NCBI RefSeq assembly: GCF_900110265.1
Contig: NZ_FODB01000027.1
Span: forward strand, 1 to 47,056
DNA: 47,056 nucleotides
Direction: 5' to 3'
Origin: Vreelandella aquamarina
GTDB taxonomy: Bacteria; Pseudomonadota; Gammaproteobacteria; Pseudomonadales; Halomonadaceae
Shown here: in pieces, positions 30,313-38,471 of the stretch
Layout of the letters: each line of letters starts with the position of its first letter
Numbering within the stretch: position 1 is the first letter of the stretch
Position numbers and translations under genes: made by a program
Notes under the pieces: generated by a model
Database searches by the model: none
The model's input: the letters and a program-made list of their open reading frames with translations, nothing else
Told to the model about the DNA's origin: nothing

Positions 30313-30999
30313 TTAGTCCAGCGCGTGGTCGTCGGCTTCGCTGGGGAAGTCGAGGTCTTCCAGGCGGCCCGTCACCGCCGTGGCGATGTTGGCCAGGTGC
30401 GAGGCCACACGCTTGTAGTGGCGCGCCAGCAGCGAGTAGGCCACGGCTTCGTGGAACTCGATGCTGTCCTCTTCCCGCAGTAGGGATTCGATCAGCTCGT
30501 CGCTGATGTGACGAATCTCCCGGGTGGCGGTGATGACGCCGTGGGCCTTTTGCTCATCGGAGTTGCGCGTGGCCGCAATCAGCTCGCTAAACAGCCCTCG
30601 CAAGCGCTCGGAGATGCTGTCCAGGGGCTTCTGGTAACGGTCTACATGGAAGCCTTCGGTGTAGAACACGCCTACCTCGAAGACGTTCTTGCAGTAGTCG
30701 CCGATACGCTCGGCGTCCTTGGCCACGCTCATCAACGCCAGGCAAATGGCCACGTCGTGGCCGGGGTTGACGGTCAGGTGGCGCAGCACCTTGCGGCGAA
30801 TCGAGCGCTCCAGCTCGTTGACCGCCACGTCGCGCTCGTACAGGGGCGTGCGTACGTCCTCGGCGGCCACGGTGCTGTACAGCACCTCGTTGGCCCGTGA
30901 GAACATCCAGGCGCCATGCTCCAGCATTTGGGTCAGGTCCGCGTAGGCCTGGTCGATGCTGGTTTCCGAGGTAAGCGCACTAAAAAGCTGTTTGAACAT
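30313..30999 (-). CDS. PhoU-domain protein partnered with the Na/Pi symporter
   Basis: A 228-aa all-helical protein with two PhoU-like repeats. The metal-binding type motifs are ELERSIRRKVLRHL and MSVAKDAERIGDYCKN in the first half and YSLLARHYKRVASHLANI in the second. I start at the ATG at 30999, which follows AGGGG. It lies 25 bases after the Na/Pi cotransporter stop. In other bacteria PhoU domains are fused to or paired with such carriers and adjust phosphate uptake. It acts in the cytoplasm at the membrane. Confidence 0.82.
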   Translation of the reverse strand: MFKQLFSALTSETSIDQAYADLTQMLEHGAWMFSRANEVLYSTVAAEDVRTPLYERDVAVNELERSIRRKVLRHLTVNPGHDVAICLALMSVAKDAERIGDYCKNVFEVGVFYTEGFHVDRYQKPLDSISERLRGLFSELIAATRNSDEQKAHGVITATREIRHISDELIESLLREEDSIEFHEAVAYSLLARHYKRVASHLANIATAVTGRLEDLDFPSEADDHALD

Positions 31000-31024
31000 G
31001 GGGAAACCCCTCAACTGGCCGCGC

Positions 31025-32224
31025 TTAGCGCAGGCGGATAAAGAATTCGGTCAGCGTGATGCCCACCAGCGGCACGATCAGGAACACACCGATCAGGAAC
31101 AGGAACGCATAGCGAATGTGCTGCCCTGCCAGGCGTCCATACCAGGTGGCAATGCGCAACGGAATGACCCGCAGCGGCCACCAGATCGCGGTGCCGGTAA
31201 GGTTGAAGATAACGTGAAACAGCGCCACCGTCATCGCCGCCGCAATCGGGTTGGCGGTCGCCGCCAGTAGGCTGGTCACGGTGGTACCCAGGTTGGCCCC
31301 CATCATGAACGGCAGCACACGGCGCAGGCGCACCACCCCTGCCCCCGCCAGCGGCACCATCAGGCTGCTGGTGATCGAGCTGGACTGCACCAGCACGGTC
31401 GAGATCACGCCCACGCCGTAGGCCCGCGCATCGGTACGGAAGAAGTAGGTACGGAACAGGCCATCCATATGGCGCAGCAGCGCGCCGCGCAGGTTCTGCA
31501 CCATGAACACCAGGGCGGCGAACATCAGCAGCAGGCCGATGCCAGCCACCATCAGCCCAGCGGCGGCGGTGGTGGGCATCAGCGCCGCGCCCAGCCAGTT
31601 AGCGGCATCCACCACCGGAGCGGTAATGGTCTTGATCGGGCTGTTGGGGCGGGCGACTTCTTCCAGGCCAATCAGGTCCGCCAGCCATGCGGCCAGGCGG
31701 GTGAAGATGCCGTAGCCGCGCTCGTGGAACATGCCGGTCAGCCACTCCACCGGGAAGATCAGCAGCACCGTGAGGATGTTGAACAGGTCGTGCATCAGCG
31801 CCGCGGTGAACGAGCGGCGGAAGTTACGCTTGATGCGCACGTTGGCCAGCGCCACGATGACGCCCGTGACGGCCGTGCCGATGTTGGCCCCCATGATAGC
31901 GAACACCGCCGTGCCCAGGGTCATTTCGCCACTGGCCACCAGGGTCACGATCAGCGCCGAGGTGAACGAGGAGCTTTGCACGACCATGGTGACCAGCACG
32001 CCCGCCATCAAGGCGATGAAGGGGTTCTGGCCATAGGCGAAAGCGCGGGTCAGAACGTCGCTGTCGCTGCCGAAGGTGCCTAACCCCGCACCCAAAACGT
32101 TCAGAGCAGCCAGGAACAGATACAAGCACAAGCCAGCGTAGATACCTCTTAGCCAGGCGGGCACTTCGTGAGGCGCTTGGCGAGCCAGCGCAGGACGATC
32201 TTGTGAAGGTCCGAGATTCGACAT
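31025..32224 (-). CDS. Na/Pi cotransporter family protein
   Basis: A 399-aa membrane carrier of the NptA/YjbB family. It has the inverted duplicated QSSS motif: VVQSSSFTSALIVTLVASG in the first half and VLVQSSSITSSLMVPLAGAG in the second. It moves phosphate with sodium, which suits a salt-loving cell, although YjbB relatives can export phosphate. I start at the ATG at 32224, preceded by CAGGG. Two Pho-box-like sites lie upstream. It is shorter than YjbB because the PhoU domain is a separate gene here. Confidence 0.87.
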   Translation of the reverse strand: MSNLGPSQDRPALARQAPHEVPAWLRGIYAGLCLYLFLAALNVLGAGLGTFGSDSDVLTRAFAYGQNPFIALMAGVLVTMVVQSSSFTSALIVTLVASGEMTLGTAVFAIMGANIGTAVTGVIVALANVRIKRNFRRSFTAALMHDLFNILTVLLIFPVEWLTGMFHERGYGIFTRLAAWLADLIGLEEVARPNSPIKTITAPVVDAANWLGAALMPTTAAAGLMVAGIGLLLMFAALVFMVQNLRGALLRHMDGLFRTYFFRTDARAYGVGVISTVLVQSSSITSSLMVPLAGAGVVRLRRVLPFMMGANLGTTVTSLLAATANPIAAAMTVALFHVIFNLTGTAIWWPLRVIPLRIATWYGRLAGQHIRYAFLFLIGVFLIVPLVGITLTEFFIRLR

Positions 32225-32254
32225 GAGCAATCTGCCCTGTTGGTGAACATCTAT

Positions 32255-32272
32255 TGTGACGCTTTCATGACA
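32255..32272 (-). promoter_or_regulatory. Pho-box-like site, proximal
   Basis: The minus strand reads TGTCATGAAAGCGTCACA, a direct repeat of GTCA-type half sites like the PhoB consensus CTGTCATAAAACTGTCAC. It matches 14 of 18 positions when aligned one base upstream. It ends 31 bases before the transporter start. Confidence 0.6.
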
Positions 32273-32304
32273 CTTCTGTGTCGGCGGGCACCGTAACACG
32301 GTTT

Positions 32305-32322
32305 TGTGACATTTTGATGACG
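32305..32322 (-). promoter_or_regulatory. Pho-box-like site, distal
   Basis: The minus strand reads CGTCATCAAAATGTCACA, again 14 of 18 to the PhoB box in the aligned register. A TACGGT follows 9 bases after, at the usual place for a -10 in PhoB-activated promoters. Phosphate starvation control of the transporter operon is therefore likely. Confidence 0.68.
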
Positions 32323-32452
32323 CTTATCTTGCAGCGCCACCTTCCGCGCGCATGGTACCCCAGAGAACCCGCCAGGGCCATTGCTGTGCGCCCTGCACGT
32401 ATTGTCTAATGAGCGGCCGCATCCCCACTTTCACCCGCGACTGGAAACTCTG

Positions 32453-33796
32453 ATGAGCGCTCCCAACGCCCCCCTGCTATCGGTCAGTCAACTCAACCTC
32501 AAGGCGCGCAAGGCACTGGAGAACGACCTGGGCGATGTGTGGGTGGAAGGCGAGCTTTCCAACGTGTCGCGCCCGGCGTCCGGGCATATCTACTTCACGC
32601 TGAAAGATGACCGCGCCCAGGTACGCTGCGCGCTGTTTCGCCAGCGGGCGCGGTTCGTATCGGCCCCCATGCGCGATGGCGACCAGGTCAAGCTGCGCGG
32701 CCGGGTCTCGCTGTTCGAGCCCCGTGGCGATTACCAGCTGATCGCCGACGCCGTGCAGGCGGCGGGGCTGGGCGAGCTGCTGGCGGCCTACGAGCGCTTG
32801 AAGGCACAGCTGGAAGGCGAAGGGGTATTTGCCAACACCCGCCCGCTACCCTTTCCGCCCCGCAAGCTGCTGATTCTGAGTTCCGCCAGCGGCGCCGCCA
32901 TCCGCGATGTGCTGGCGGTGCTGGCTGCGCGCTGGCCATTGACCGACGTGACGCTGATCCCCGTGCCGGTACAGGGCGCAGAGGCGGCCCCGGCAATGAT
33001 CTCTGCCCTAGCGCTGATCAACCGCCAGACGCGGCTCGACCCCGCCCAGGATGCGGTGCTGATCACCCGAGGCGGCGGCAGTCTGGAAGACCTGTGGGCG
33101 TTCAACAACGAGCACTTGGCCCGGGCCATCTTCCACTCCCGTTTGCCGGTGATGTCTGCCGTGGGCCATGAGGTGGATGTCACCCTGGCGGATTTTGCCG
33201 CCGACATGCGCGCCCCTACCCCTTCTGCCGCCGCCGAGCGGCTGGTACCCGACCAGCACGCCCTCAAACGCCAGCTTCGGCAAGCCGAACAGCGCCTGCA
33301 GCGTGCCCTGCAAACCCACCTGGAGCGCGATAACCAGCGGCTGGACGCCCTGCGTGCTCGGCTCCGCCACCCGGGAGAGCGGCTGACCCACCAGCGCCAG
33401 CACCTGCAAGCCCTCGCCCAGCGGCTAGCGCGCGCCATGCAGCTCACGCTGAGCCAGCAGCAGCGCCAGCTTGGCCAGCTCGGCCGTCGGCTGGCCAGCC
33501 AGGACATGGCCCGGCTGCACCGGGCAGAAAGCGAGCGCATCGAACGCCTGCAACGCCGCCTGGCCAGCGCCATACAGCGCCAGCTGGAAGCGCGCCAGGC
33601 ACGCCTGCACAGCGCCGCCCGGGCACTCAGCGCGGTCAGCCCGCTGGCAGTACTAGGCCGTGGCTATGCCATCGCCCAGGACGAACAAGGCCAGATCGTG
33701 CGCCGCGCCCAGGATACTCAGCCGGGCCAGCTGCTCAAATTGAAGCTGGGTGAGGGGCGTTTAAGCGTGGAAGTAAAACGGCGCTATCAGAAATAG
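32453..33796 (+). CDS. xseA: Exodeoxyribonuclease VII large subunit
   Basis: A 447-aa subunit of exonuclease VII, which degrades single-stranded DNA with the small XseB subunit in repair. Residues 5-100 are the OB-fold (VWVEGELSNVSRPASGHIYF). The catalytic core follows with LLILSSASGAAIRDVL, DAVLITRGGGSLEDLWAFN and MSAVGHEVDVTLADFAADMR. A long coiled coil rich in Q, R and L covers about 265-400. The length matches the family (about 450). The ATG at 32453 has GGAA before it. xseB is not in the window. In enteric bacteria xseA is also beside guaB, so the synteny is partly kept. Confidence 0.95.
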   Translation: MSAPNAPLLSVSQLNLKARKALENDLGDVWVEGELSNVSRPASGHIYFTLKDDRAQVRCALFRQRARFVSAPMRDGDQVKLRGRVSLFEPRGDYQLIADAVQAAGLGELLAAYERLKAQLEGEGVFANTRPLPFPPRKLLILSSASGAAIRDVLAVLAARWPLTDVTLIPVPVQGAEAAPAMISALALINRQTRLDPAQDAVLITRGGGSLEDLWAFNNEHLARAIFHSRLPVMSAVGHEVDVTLADFAADMRAPTPSAAAERLVPDQHALKRQLRQAEQRLQRALQTHLERDNQRLDALRARLRHPGERLTHQRQHLQALAQRLARAMQLTLSQQQRQLGQLGRRLASQDMARLHRAESERIERLQRRLASAIQRQLEARQARLHSAARALSAVSPLAVLGRGYAIAQDEQGQIVRRAQDTQPGQLLKLKLGEGRLSVEVKRRYQK

Positions 33797-33800
33797 CGCC
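33780..33800 (+). terminator. Hairpin over the xseA stop codon
   Basis: GGCGCTAT-CAGAA-ATAGCGCC makes an 8-bp stem that includes the TAG stop. Little T tract follows, so the end may be rho-assisted or shared with the convergent small gene. Confidence 0.6.
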
Positions 33801-33810
33801 GCACTGGTGA

Positions 33811-33945
33811 TTACTTTTTGTCCGATGACTCGTCCGGAGAAGGATTGACGTGATGGGTATCCGGCATCGGGTTGGCGTCGTCGTGATGATCGTCGCGCTG
33901 GTCTTTTTTCTGTTCTTGCTTCTGGTCGTGTTTATCCGGGGACAT
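33811..33945 (-). CDS. Small highly charged protein, 44 aa
   Basis: A short open frame with a perfect AGGAGG (33950-33955) four bases before its ATG. The product is extremely hydrophilic: a K/Q/D/E-rich first half (SPDKHDQKQEQKKDQRDD), then HHDDANPMPD, and it ends SSDKK. It has no Cys, almost no hydrophobic residues and no signal, so it should be disordered and cytoplasmic. It is convergent with xseA. I do not recognise a family. The strong ribosome site is the main argument that it is real. Confidence 0.65.
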   Translation of the reverse strand: MSPDKHDQKQEQKKDQRDDHHDDANPMPDTHHVNPSPDESSDKK

Positions 33946-34319
33946 GCTACCTCCTGATCCTTGGTGGTGAGTGTTGCCTCACTCACTATAGCCGCTCCCC
34001 ACCCGCTTGCCATGAAGGCCGCACCGCAGGGCCGTGCAATGCCCTGCCTGGTTTTCAGGCTTCTCTTTCCAAAGCAGCGAGTTACCTCCTTCCCCGCCCG
34101 TTTGGCACCCACTCATGCAGTGTTTAAATAGCATTTATTAATTGTCGCTATCGGAAGTGAATGGCCTTCTTCGGCATTTGCCCCGGCCTGCGCCTTTGGT
34201 CTACGTTGTAAGCACGGCGCTGGAGCGCTCTGCACCCCAGGATGCGGGTGGCAGCGCTCGTCGTAGCGTCGTGTGTCCTTAGGAGTTACGTGTCTGTGCC
34301 TAAAAAGGAGTGACCGCAC
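33946..34319. other. Intergenic region with small hairpins
   Basis: No gene is supported in these 374 bases. A 7-bp hairpin (GCAGGGC and GCCCTGC, 34026-34047) is followed by a second small stem (GCCTG-GTTTT-CAGGC) and a pyrimidine-rich tail, perhaps a plus-strand terminator. An AT-rich patch lies at 34126-34146. AAAAAGGAG (34304-34312) is the ribosome site of the truncated dehydrogenase gene. Confidence 0.5.
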
Positions 34320-34553
34320 ATGAGCGACCAACAGCAACCCCCACAGCATCAGCAAAAACAGCCGGGCGATGAGCATGCCATGCGCCCCGAGCCCGAGTAC
34401 ATTCGCGACAGCTATCGCGGTGCCGAGAAGCTGTTGGATAAAGTGGCGATCATCACCGGTGGCGATAGCGGCATCGGCCGAGCCATTGCGGTGCACTACG
34501 CCCGTGAAGGGGCCGACAGCGTGATCGTGCACCTCAAGGAGGTCAATTGTTGA
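34320..34553 (+). pseudogene. Truncated SDR-family oxidoreductase
   Basis: A 77-codon frame encodes the start of a YghA/GsiB-group short-chain dehydrogenase: a Q/P-rich head, [20 protein letters not shown], then the Rossmann motif [20 protein letters not shown]. The match ends at about [11 protein letters not shown] and the frame stops soon after (KEVNC). The remaining 200 or so residues, with the catalytic Tyr and Lys, are absent downstream. The promoter side and ribosome site look intact. A small inverted repeat (GAGCA-ATAA-TGCTC) lies at the break. Confidence 0.8.
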
Positions 34554-34601
34554 GCAATAATGCTCTAATTGTTAGAAGATGTTGGTGATTGCTGCGATGA
34601 A

Positions 34602-34799
34602 TCACGAGTGTGAGAGTCTGGGGAGTCGGTCATATTGCTCCATCGCCTTTTGCATATCTTTTCCAACCTTCAGAAAATCGCTGCTCAATGCCTCTGCATC
34701 GCTCTCGTGCACGACAAACTCGACAGGTTGGATTGCCTGCCGCTTTTGCGGAAAGATCGTAGTGACACTGGCAATGTGTGCGATATGTTTGAGGTTCAT
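34602..34799 (-). CDS. Hypothetical protein, 65 aa
   Basis: A 65-aa soluble protein without recognised domain: MNLKHIAHIASVTTIFPQKR, then AIQPVEFVVHESDAEAL and a helical, charged end. GAGGGA stands 7 bases before the ATG, which supports translation. It lies in the stretch that replaced the rest of the short-chain dehydrogenase, so it may have arrived with the event that cut that gene. The function is unknown. Confidence 0.55.
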   Translation of the reverse strand: MNLKHIAHIASVTTIFPQKRQAIQPVEFVVHESDAEALSSDFLKVGKDMQKAMEQYDRLPRLSHS

Positions 34800-34888
34800 T
34801 GCGGCATCCCTCGGTTAGTTTCTTTTACCATAGCGCAAAGTGACTCTCGTTAGGTAGTCGATAGCGCGCATGGTGCCGGTTTTCCCCA

Positions 34889-36205
34889 CTAACCCGCCAG
34901 ATTTTTCACCAGCACCTTGGATTTACGGGCGTGGTTGTAGGCCTCGCGTTTGAGGGGGGGCAGGTCTTCCAGGCTGGCGGCTCGGAAGCCGCGCTCCACG
35001 AACCAATGGGCGGTATGGGTGGTGAGCACGAACATATCGGAAAGCCCCCGCTGGCGGGCGCGTCGCTCCAGGGCTTCGACCAGTCGCTCGCCGCGCTCGC
35101 CGCCCCGGTAATTGCCATGCACGGCCACGCAGGCCAGCTCGCCCACGGTGGTCTCGGGGAAGACGTGTAGCGCCGCGCAGCCAATTACCATGCCGTCCCG
35201 CTCAATCACCATGTAATCATCAATTTCGTGCTCTAACCGCTCTCGGGAGCGTGCTACCAGCATACCGCGCCGCTCTAGCGGCTCTAGCAGCTCTAGCAGG
35301 CCTGCCACATCGTTCAGCGTGGCGGGGCGCAGCTGTTCGTAGCGGTGCTGGGTAATCATGGTGCCCACGCCGTCACGGGTGAACAGCTCGCCCAGCAGCG
35401 CGTCGTGATTGCGCCACGAGAGCAAGTGAGTACGTGCTACACCCTCACGGGCGGCGGTGCAGGCAGCACTCAAGTGTCGCGCCAATTCGCTACCCGGCGC
35501 GGCTTGCTGCAGGCGCGGCTCTGCCTCAAAAGGGGAAAGCTGGCGCAAGAGCGCGCCCTGCTCGTCCTCCAACCCCTCCGACTCGCCCAGCAGAATCAGC
35601 TTGTCTGCCTTGAGCGCCACGGCGGCGTGCTGAGCCACTTCCGAGGCGTCTAAATCGAACACTTCCCCCGTGCTGGAGAATCCCAGCGGCGGCAGTAGCA
35701 CTAGCGAGCCTTTTTCCAGCAGCCCCTCAATGGCGCTGGCCCGCACCCGGCGCACTTCGCCGCTATGGTCAAAATCCACTCCTTCGCGCACGCCAAGCGG
35801 CTTGGCGGTGACTAGGTTGCCGGAAATCACGCTGAGTTCTACGCCGTGTAGCGGCGTGCTCGGCAGGCCAAGGGAAAGCCGGGCTTCCAGCCAGAGCCGC
35901 TGGTGCGCCGCTACCTGCTCAACGTGGGCCATCACCGCGCGATCGGCCACCCAGCGGCCATCCACCCGGGTGGGTTCTACGCCAGCGGCAGTCAGTGCCT
36001 CATGTACCTGAGGGCGAATGCCGAACACCACTACCAAGCGCACACCTAAGGTGTGCAGCAGCGCTAAATCCTGGATGAGCTGCTCCCCTCGGCCCGACGC
36101 CATGGCTTCGCCCTCAATCAAGATGACAAAGGTTCGCCCCCGGTGCGCATTAATGTATGGGGAGGCGTTACGAAACCAATCTACAAAGGGGAAACGAGTG
36201 TCCAA
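34889..36205 (-). CDS. argA: N-acetylglutamate synthase
   Basis: A 438-aa enzyme that acetylates glutamate with acetyl-CoA, first step of arginine synthesis. The N-terminal amino-acid-kinase-like domain (about 1-285) includes VILIEGEAMASGRGEQLIQD and the arginine-feedback part. The C-terminal GNAT acetyltransferase (about 290-438) has ELACVAVHGNYRGGERGERL as the acetyl-CoA loop. The start is a TTG at 36205 with GGAGAG 6 bases ahead; no ATG or GTG fits upstream. Length agrees with ArgA (443 in Escherichia coli). It lies just after the pit terminator. Confidence 0.95.
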   Translation of the reverse strand: MDTRFPFVDWFRNASPYINAHRGRTFVILIEGEAMASGRGEQLIQDLALLHTLGVRLVVVFGIRPQVHEALTAAGVEPTRVDGRWVADRAVMAHVEQVAAHQRLWLEARLSLGLPSTPLHGVELSVISGNLVTAKPLGVREGVDFDHSGEVRRVRASAIEGLLEKGSLVLLPPLGFSSTGEVFDLDASEVAQHAAVALKADKLILLGESEGLEDEQGALLRQLSPFEAEPRLQQAAPGSELARHLSAACTAAREGVARTHLLSWRNHDALLGELFTRDGVGTMITQHRYEQLRPATLNDVAGLLELLEPLERRGMLVARSRERLEHEIDDYMVIERDGMVIGCAALHVFPETTVGELACVAVHGNYRGGERGERLVEALERRARQRGLSDMFVLTTHTAHWFVERGFRAASLEDLPPLKREAYNHARKSKVLVKNLAG

Positions 36206-36262
36206 GGGCCGCTCTCCGGCAGCAGGTGAATGAAGGTAACGCTGTTTACTTTAACAGAGCAC

Positions 36263-36329
36263 AAAAAACAGCGGCACCTTCTATTGCAAAGATCTTATTC
36301 AAAGATCGTGTGCTAAGAAGGTGCCGCTG
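36263..36329 (-). terminator. Long-stem terminator of pit
   Basis: A perfect 14-bp stem (CAGCGGCACCTTCT, 36269-36282, and AGAAGGTGCCGCTG, 36316-36329) closes a 33-base loop. On the minus strand TTTTTTGTGC follows. The loop carries two CAAAGATC copies. It ends the phosphate transporter message just before the argA promoter. Confidence 0.85.
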
Positions 36330-36384
36330 TAGGCTTGGCGGTTCAGCCGAGCTGTGGCATTCGGTGCGGGGTTAGCTCCGTCTG

Positions 36385-37650
36385 TTAACCAAACATGCCT
36401 TTAAACATAAAGAAGAACAGAATCGCCAAACCAGCACCAGCAGGCAGCGTAATCAGCCACGACATAGCAATGGTACCAATCACACGCAGGTTAAGCGCCG
36501 CCATACCACGGGCCAAGCCTACGCCCAGCACCGCGCCCACTAGGGTGTGAGTGGTCGAGATGGGCAGACCAGTACCCGATGCCAGCACTACGGTGGTAGC
36601 CGCCGCCAGGGTGGCCGCAAAACCACGGCTAGGCGTCAGCTCAGTAATGCCGGTACCGACCGTCGCGATGACTTTATGGCCATAGGTAACCAAGCCAACG
36701 ACGATACCGCCGCCACCTAGTACCAGTACCCACCAGGGCACAAGGGCCGAGCCCTCAATTTCACCGCCGGTTTGCACCACGCTGATCACCGCTGCCAGCG
36801 GGCCAACCGCATTGGCAACATCATTAGAGCCGTGGGCAAAGGCCATGGCACAGGCGGTGAAGATCATTAGTACGCCGAACACTCGCTCCACGTTGGCGTA
36901 ACCAAAATGGTCGTTAGCGGTCTTTTCGAATTTGATGCGGCGCTGCATCAGCATGCCAATGCCCATAATGACCAAGCCGAGCAGGATGGAGAGCAGCAGG
37001 CTTTGGTTAAAGGTCAGGTCGAGCCCCACGTGGGAGAGCCCTTTGGTCAGCGTGACCATGGCAACAATAAAGCCCACCAAAAATACATAGCCCGGCACGT
37101 AGCGCTTGGCGGCGGTAAACGGGTTATCGTTTTCAAAAATCAGGTGGTGGACCGATTTGAACAGCACAAAGCCGATGGTACCGGCCAGCAGCGGGGAAAC
37201 GACCCAGCTTGCCGCAATCTTGGTAACCGCCCCCCAATCCACGGTAGAAGCCCCCAGGCCTGCCACCGCGAAGCCCACAATCGCGCCCACAACGGAGTGC
37301 GTGGTGGAAACGGGCCAGCCTTTCATGGAGGCCACTAGCAGCCAGGTTCCCGCTGCCAGCAGCGCCGCTAACATGCCGTACACCAGCAGTTGCGGGTCTT
37401 CCTGCAGCAACTCCGGGTCGATGATGCCTTTACGAATGGTGTTGGTAACTTCGCCACCGGCCAGCCATGCGCCTAAAAACTCAAAGACAACGGCAATAAG
37501 GATCGCCTGCTTGATGGTAATCGCTTTCGACCCCACCGAGGTTCCCATGGCGTTAGCGACATCGTTTGCGCCAACGCCCCATGCCATAAAGAAACCAAAT
37601 AAACAGGCCAGAATGATAAAAATGTCACCGTGCTGGGCAATAATCTGCAT
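36385..37650 (-). CDS. pit: PiT-family inorganic phosphate transporter
   Basis: A 421-aa secondary carrier for metal-phosphate or phosphate with ions. It has the two PiT signature repeats: WGVGANDVANAMGTSVGSKA (residues 25-44) and FAHGSNDVANAVGPLAAVI (about 270-288), with paired GxPxSTTH motifs (GWPVSTTHSVVGA and GLPISTTHTLVGAVLG). About 10-12 membrane spans. It lies 9 bases after the DUF47 gene and shares its message. It should be the low-affinity uptake route, complementing the Na/Pi system 4 kb away. Confidence 0.93.
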   Translation of the reverse strand: MQIIAQHGDIFIILACLFGFFMAWGVGANDVANAMGTSVGSKAITIKQAILIAVVFEFLGAWLAGGEVTNTIRKGIIDPELLQEDPQLLVYGMLAALLAAGTWLLVASMKGWPVSTTHSVVGAIVGFAVAGLGASTVDWGAVTKIAASWVVSPLLAGTIGFVLFKSVHHLIFENDNPFTAAKRYVPGYVFLVGFIVAMVTLTKGLSHVGLDLTFNQSLLLSILLGLVIMGIGMLMQRRIKFEKTANDHFGYANVERVFGVLMIFTACAMAFAHGSNDVANAVGPLAAVISVVQTGGEIEGSALVPWWVLVLGGGGIVVGLVTYGHKVIATVGTGITELTPSRGFAATLAAATTVVLASGTGLPISTTHTLVGAVLGVGLARGMAALNLRVIGTIAMSWLITLPAGAGLAILFFFMFKGMFG

Positions 37651-37659
37651 GAGTATCCC

Positions 37660-38340
37660 TTAGCGTGCGGTCAGGATCTGCAGGCGGCTGCCCACGCGTT
37701 CGGCGCGATCAGAGACTTCGCCGACCCACTCGATGATCTTGTAGAGAAAGATCACATCCACCGGCGGTAGCTGGCTCTCAAGCTCAAACAGCTGACGACG
37801 AATCGCCACCTGCTGGCTATCGGCCTGGTGCTCAAGGGTGTGCAGTTCGCGGATCATGTTTTGCATGACATCGGAAACATTGCGACCAAAACCGGATTCC
37901 AGCAGGTCTTTCAGCTCTTCAAGCGCTTGGCGGGCTTGGGCCACACAGGCCACACTGGTGCGCATGTAGTCGCGCATCGGTTCGGCCAGCTCATTGGGTA
38001 CGCGCATTTTACGCCCCAGCATAATGCCGGTAATGTCGCGCACTTTGTTGGCAATCTTGTCCTGAACACTGATCAAATCGAGCAGGTCAGAACGCGATAC
38101 CGGCAGGAACATGGTGTTAGGCAGGTTCAGCCGCAGTTCTGTTTTCAGGGTGTCGGCGTCGTGCTCTAAGCGCGTGACGTTCTCGCGCAGCTCAGCCGCC
38201 GTGTCCCAATCACCGACAAGTGTTGCCTCGAAGAACGGCAGCAGTTGGTCGGCACATTCATTGGCCTTGACGATGTGGGCCAGCAGCGGCTGGAATGGCG
38301 AGCGGCCAAACATCGCGGAAAAAGGGTTGGAGGTTACCAT
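37660..38340 (-). CDS. DUF47 family PhoU-like protein
   Basis: A 226-aa helical protein of the DUF47/TIGR00153 family, typically encoded right before pit. Its sequence begins NPFSAMFGRSPFQPLLAHIV and has the conserved ENVTRLEHDADTLKTELRLN and DLISVQDKIANKVRDI segments, with a second half around ELHTLEHQADSQ. It is thought to regulate the PiT carrier or to sequester it when phosphate is sufficient. It starts the operon at 38340 and is separated from pit by 9 bases. Confidence 0.9.
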   Translation of the reverse strand: MVTSNPFSAMFGRSPFQPLLAHIVKANECADQLLPFFEATLVGDWDTAAELRENVTRLEHDADTLKTELRLNLPNTMFLPVSRSDLLDLISVQDKIANKVRDITGIMLGRKMRVPNELAEPMRDYMRTSVACVAQARQALEELKDLLESGFGRNVSDVMQNMIRELHTLEHQADSQQVAIRRQLFELESQLPPVDVIFLYKIIEWVGEVSDRAERVGSRLQILTAR

Positions 38341-38471
38341 ATAGCCTTTAGCCTGTTTTCGGGGAGCCTGGAAATGGCGGGCGACAGTATAAAGAGCGCG
38401 CTCGGCTTCGTCATAAAAAGTTCATTCAACCGTCATCAATACGCAACATAGACCACTTGGCAGGAAGCGTC

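Noticed and set aside
34113..34532. Minus-strand 139-codon frame opposite the truncated SDR
   Set aside because: It lies antisense to a convincing Rossmann-fold reading and has no ribosome site; a high-GC shadow.
38410..38450. GTCATAAAAAGTTCAT resembling a Pho box near the DUF47 and CYTH genes
   Set aside because: Only one half-site is good, and it points towards the CYTH gene rather than the phosphate genes; too weak to call.
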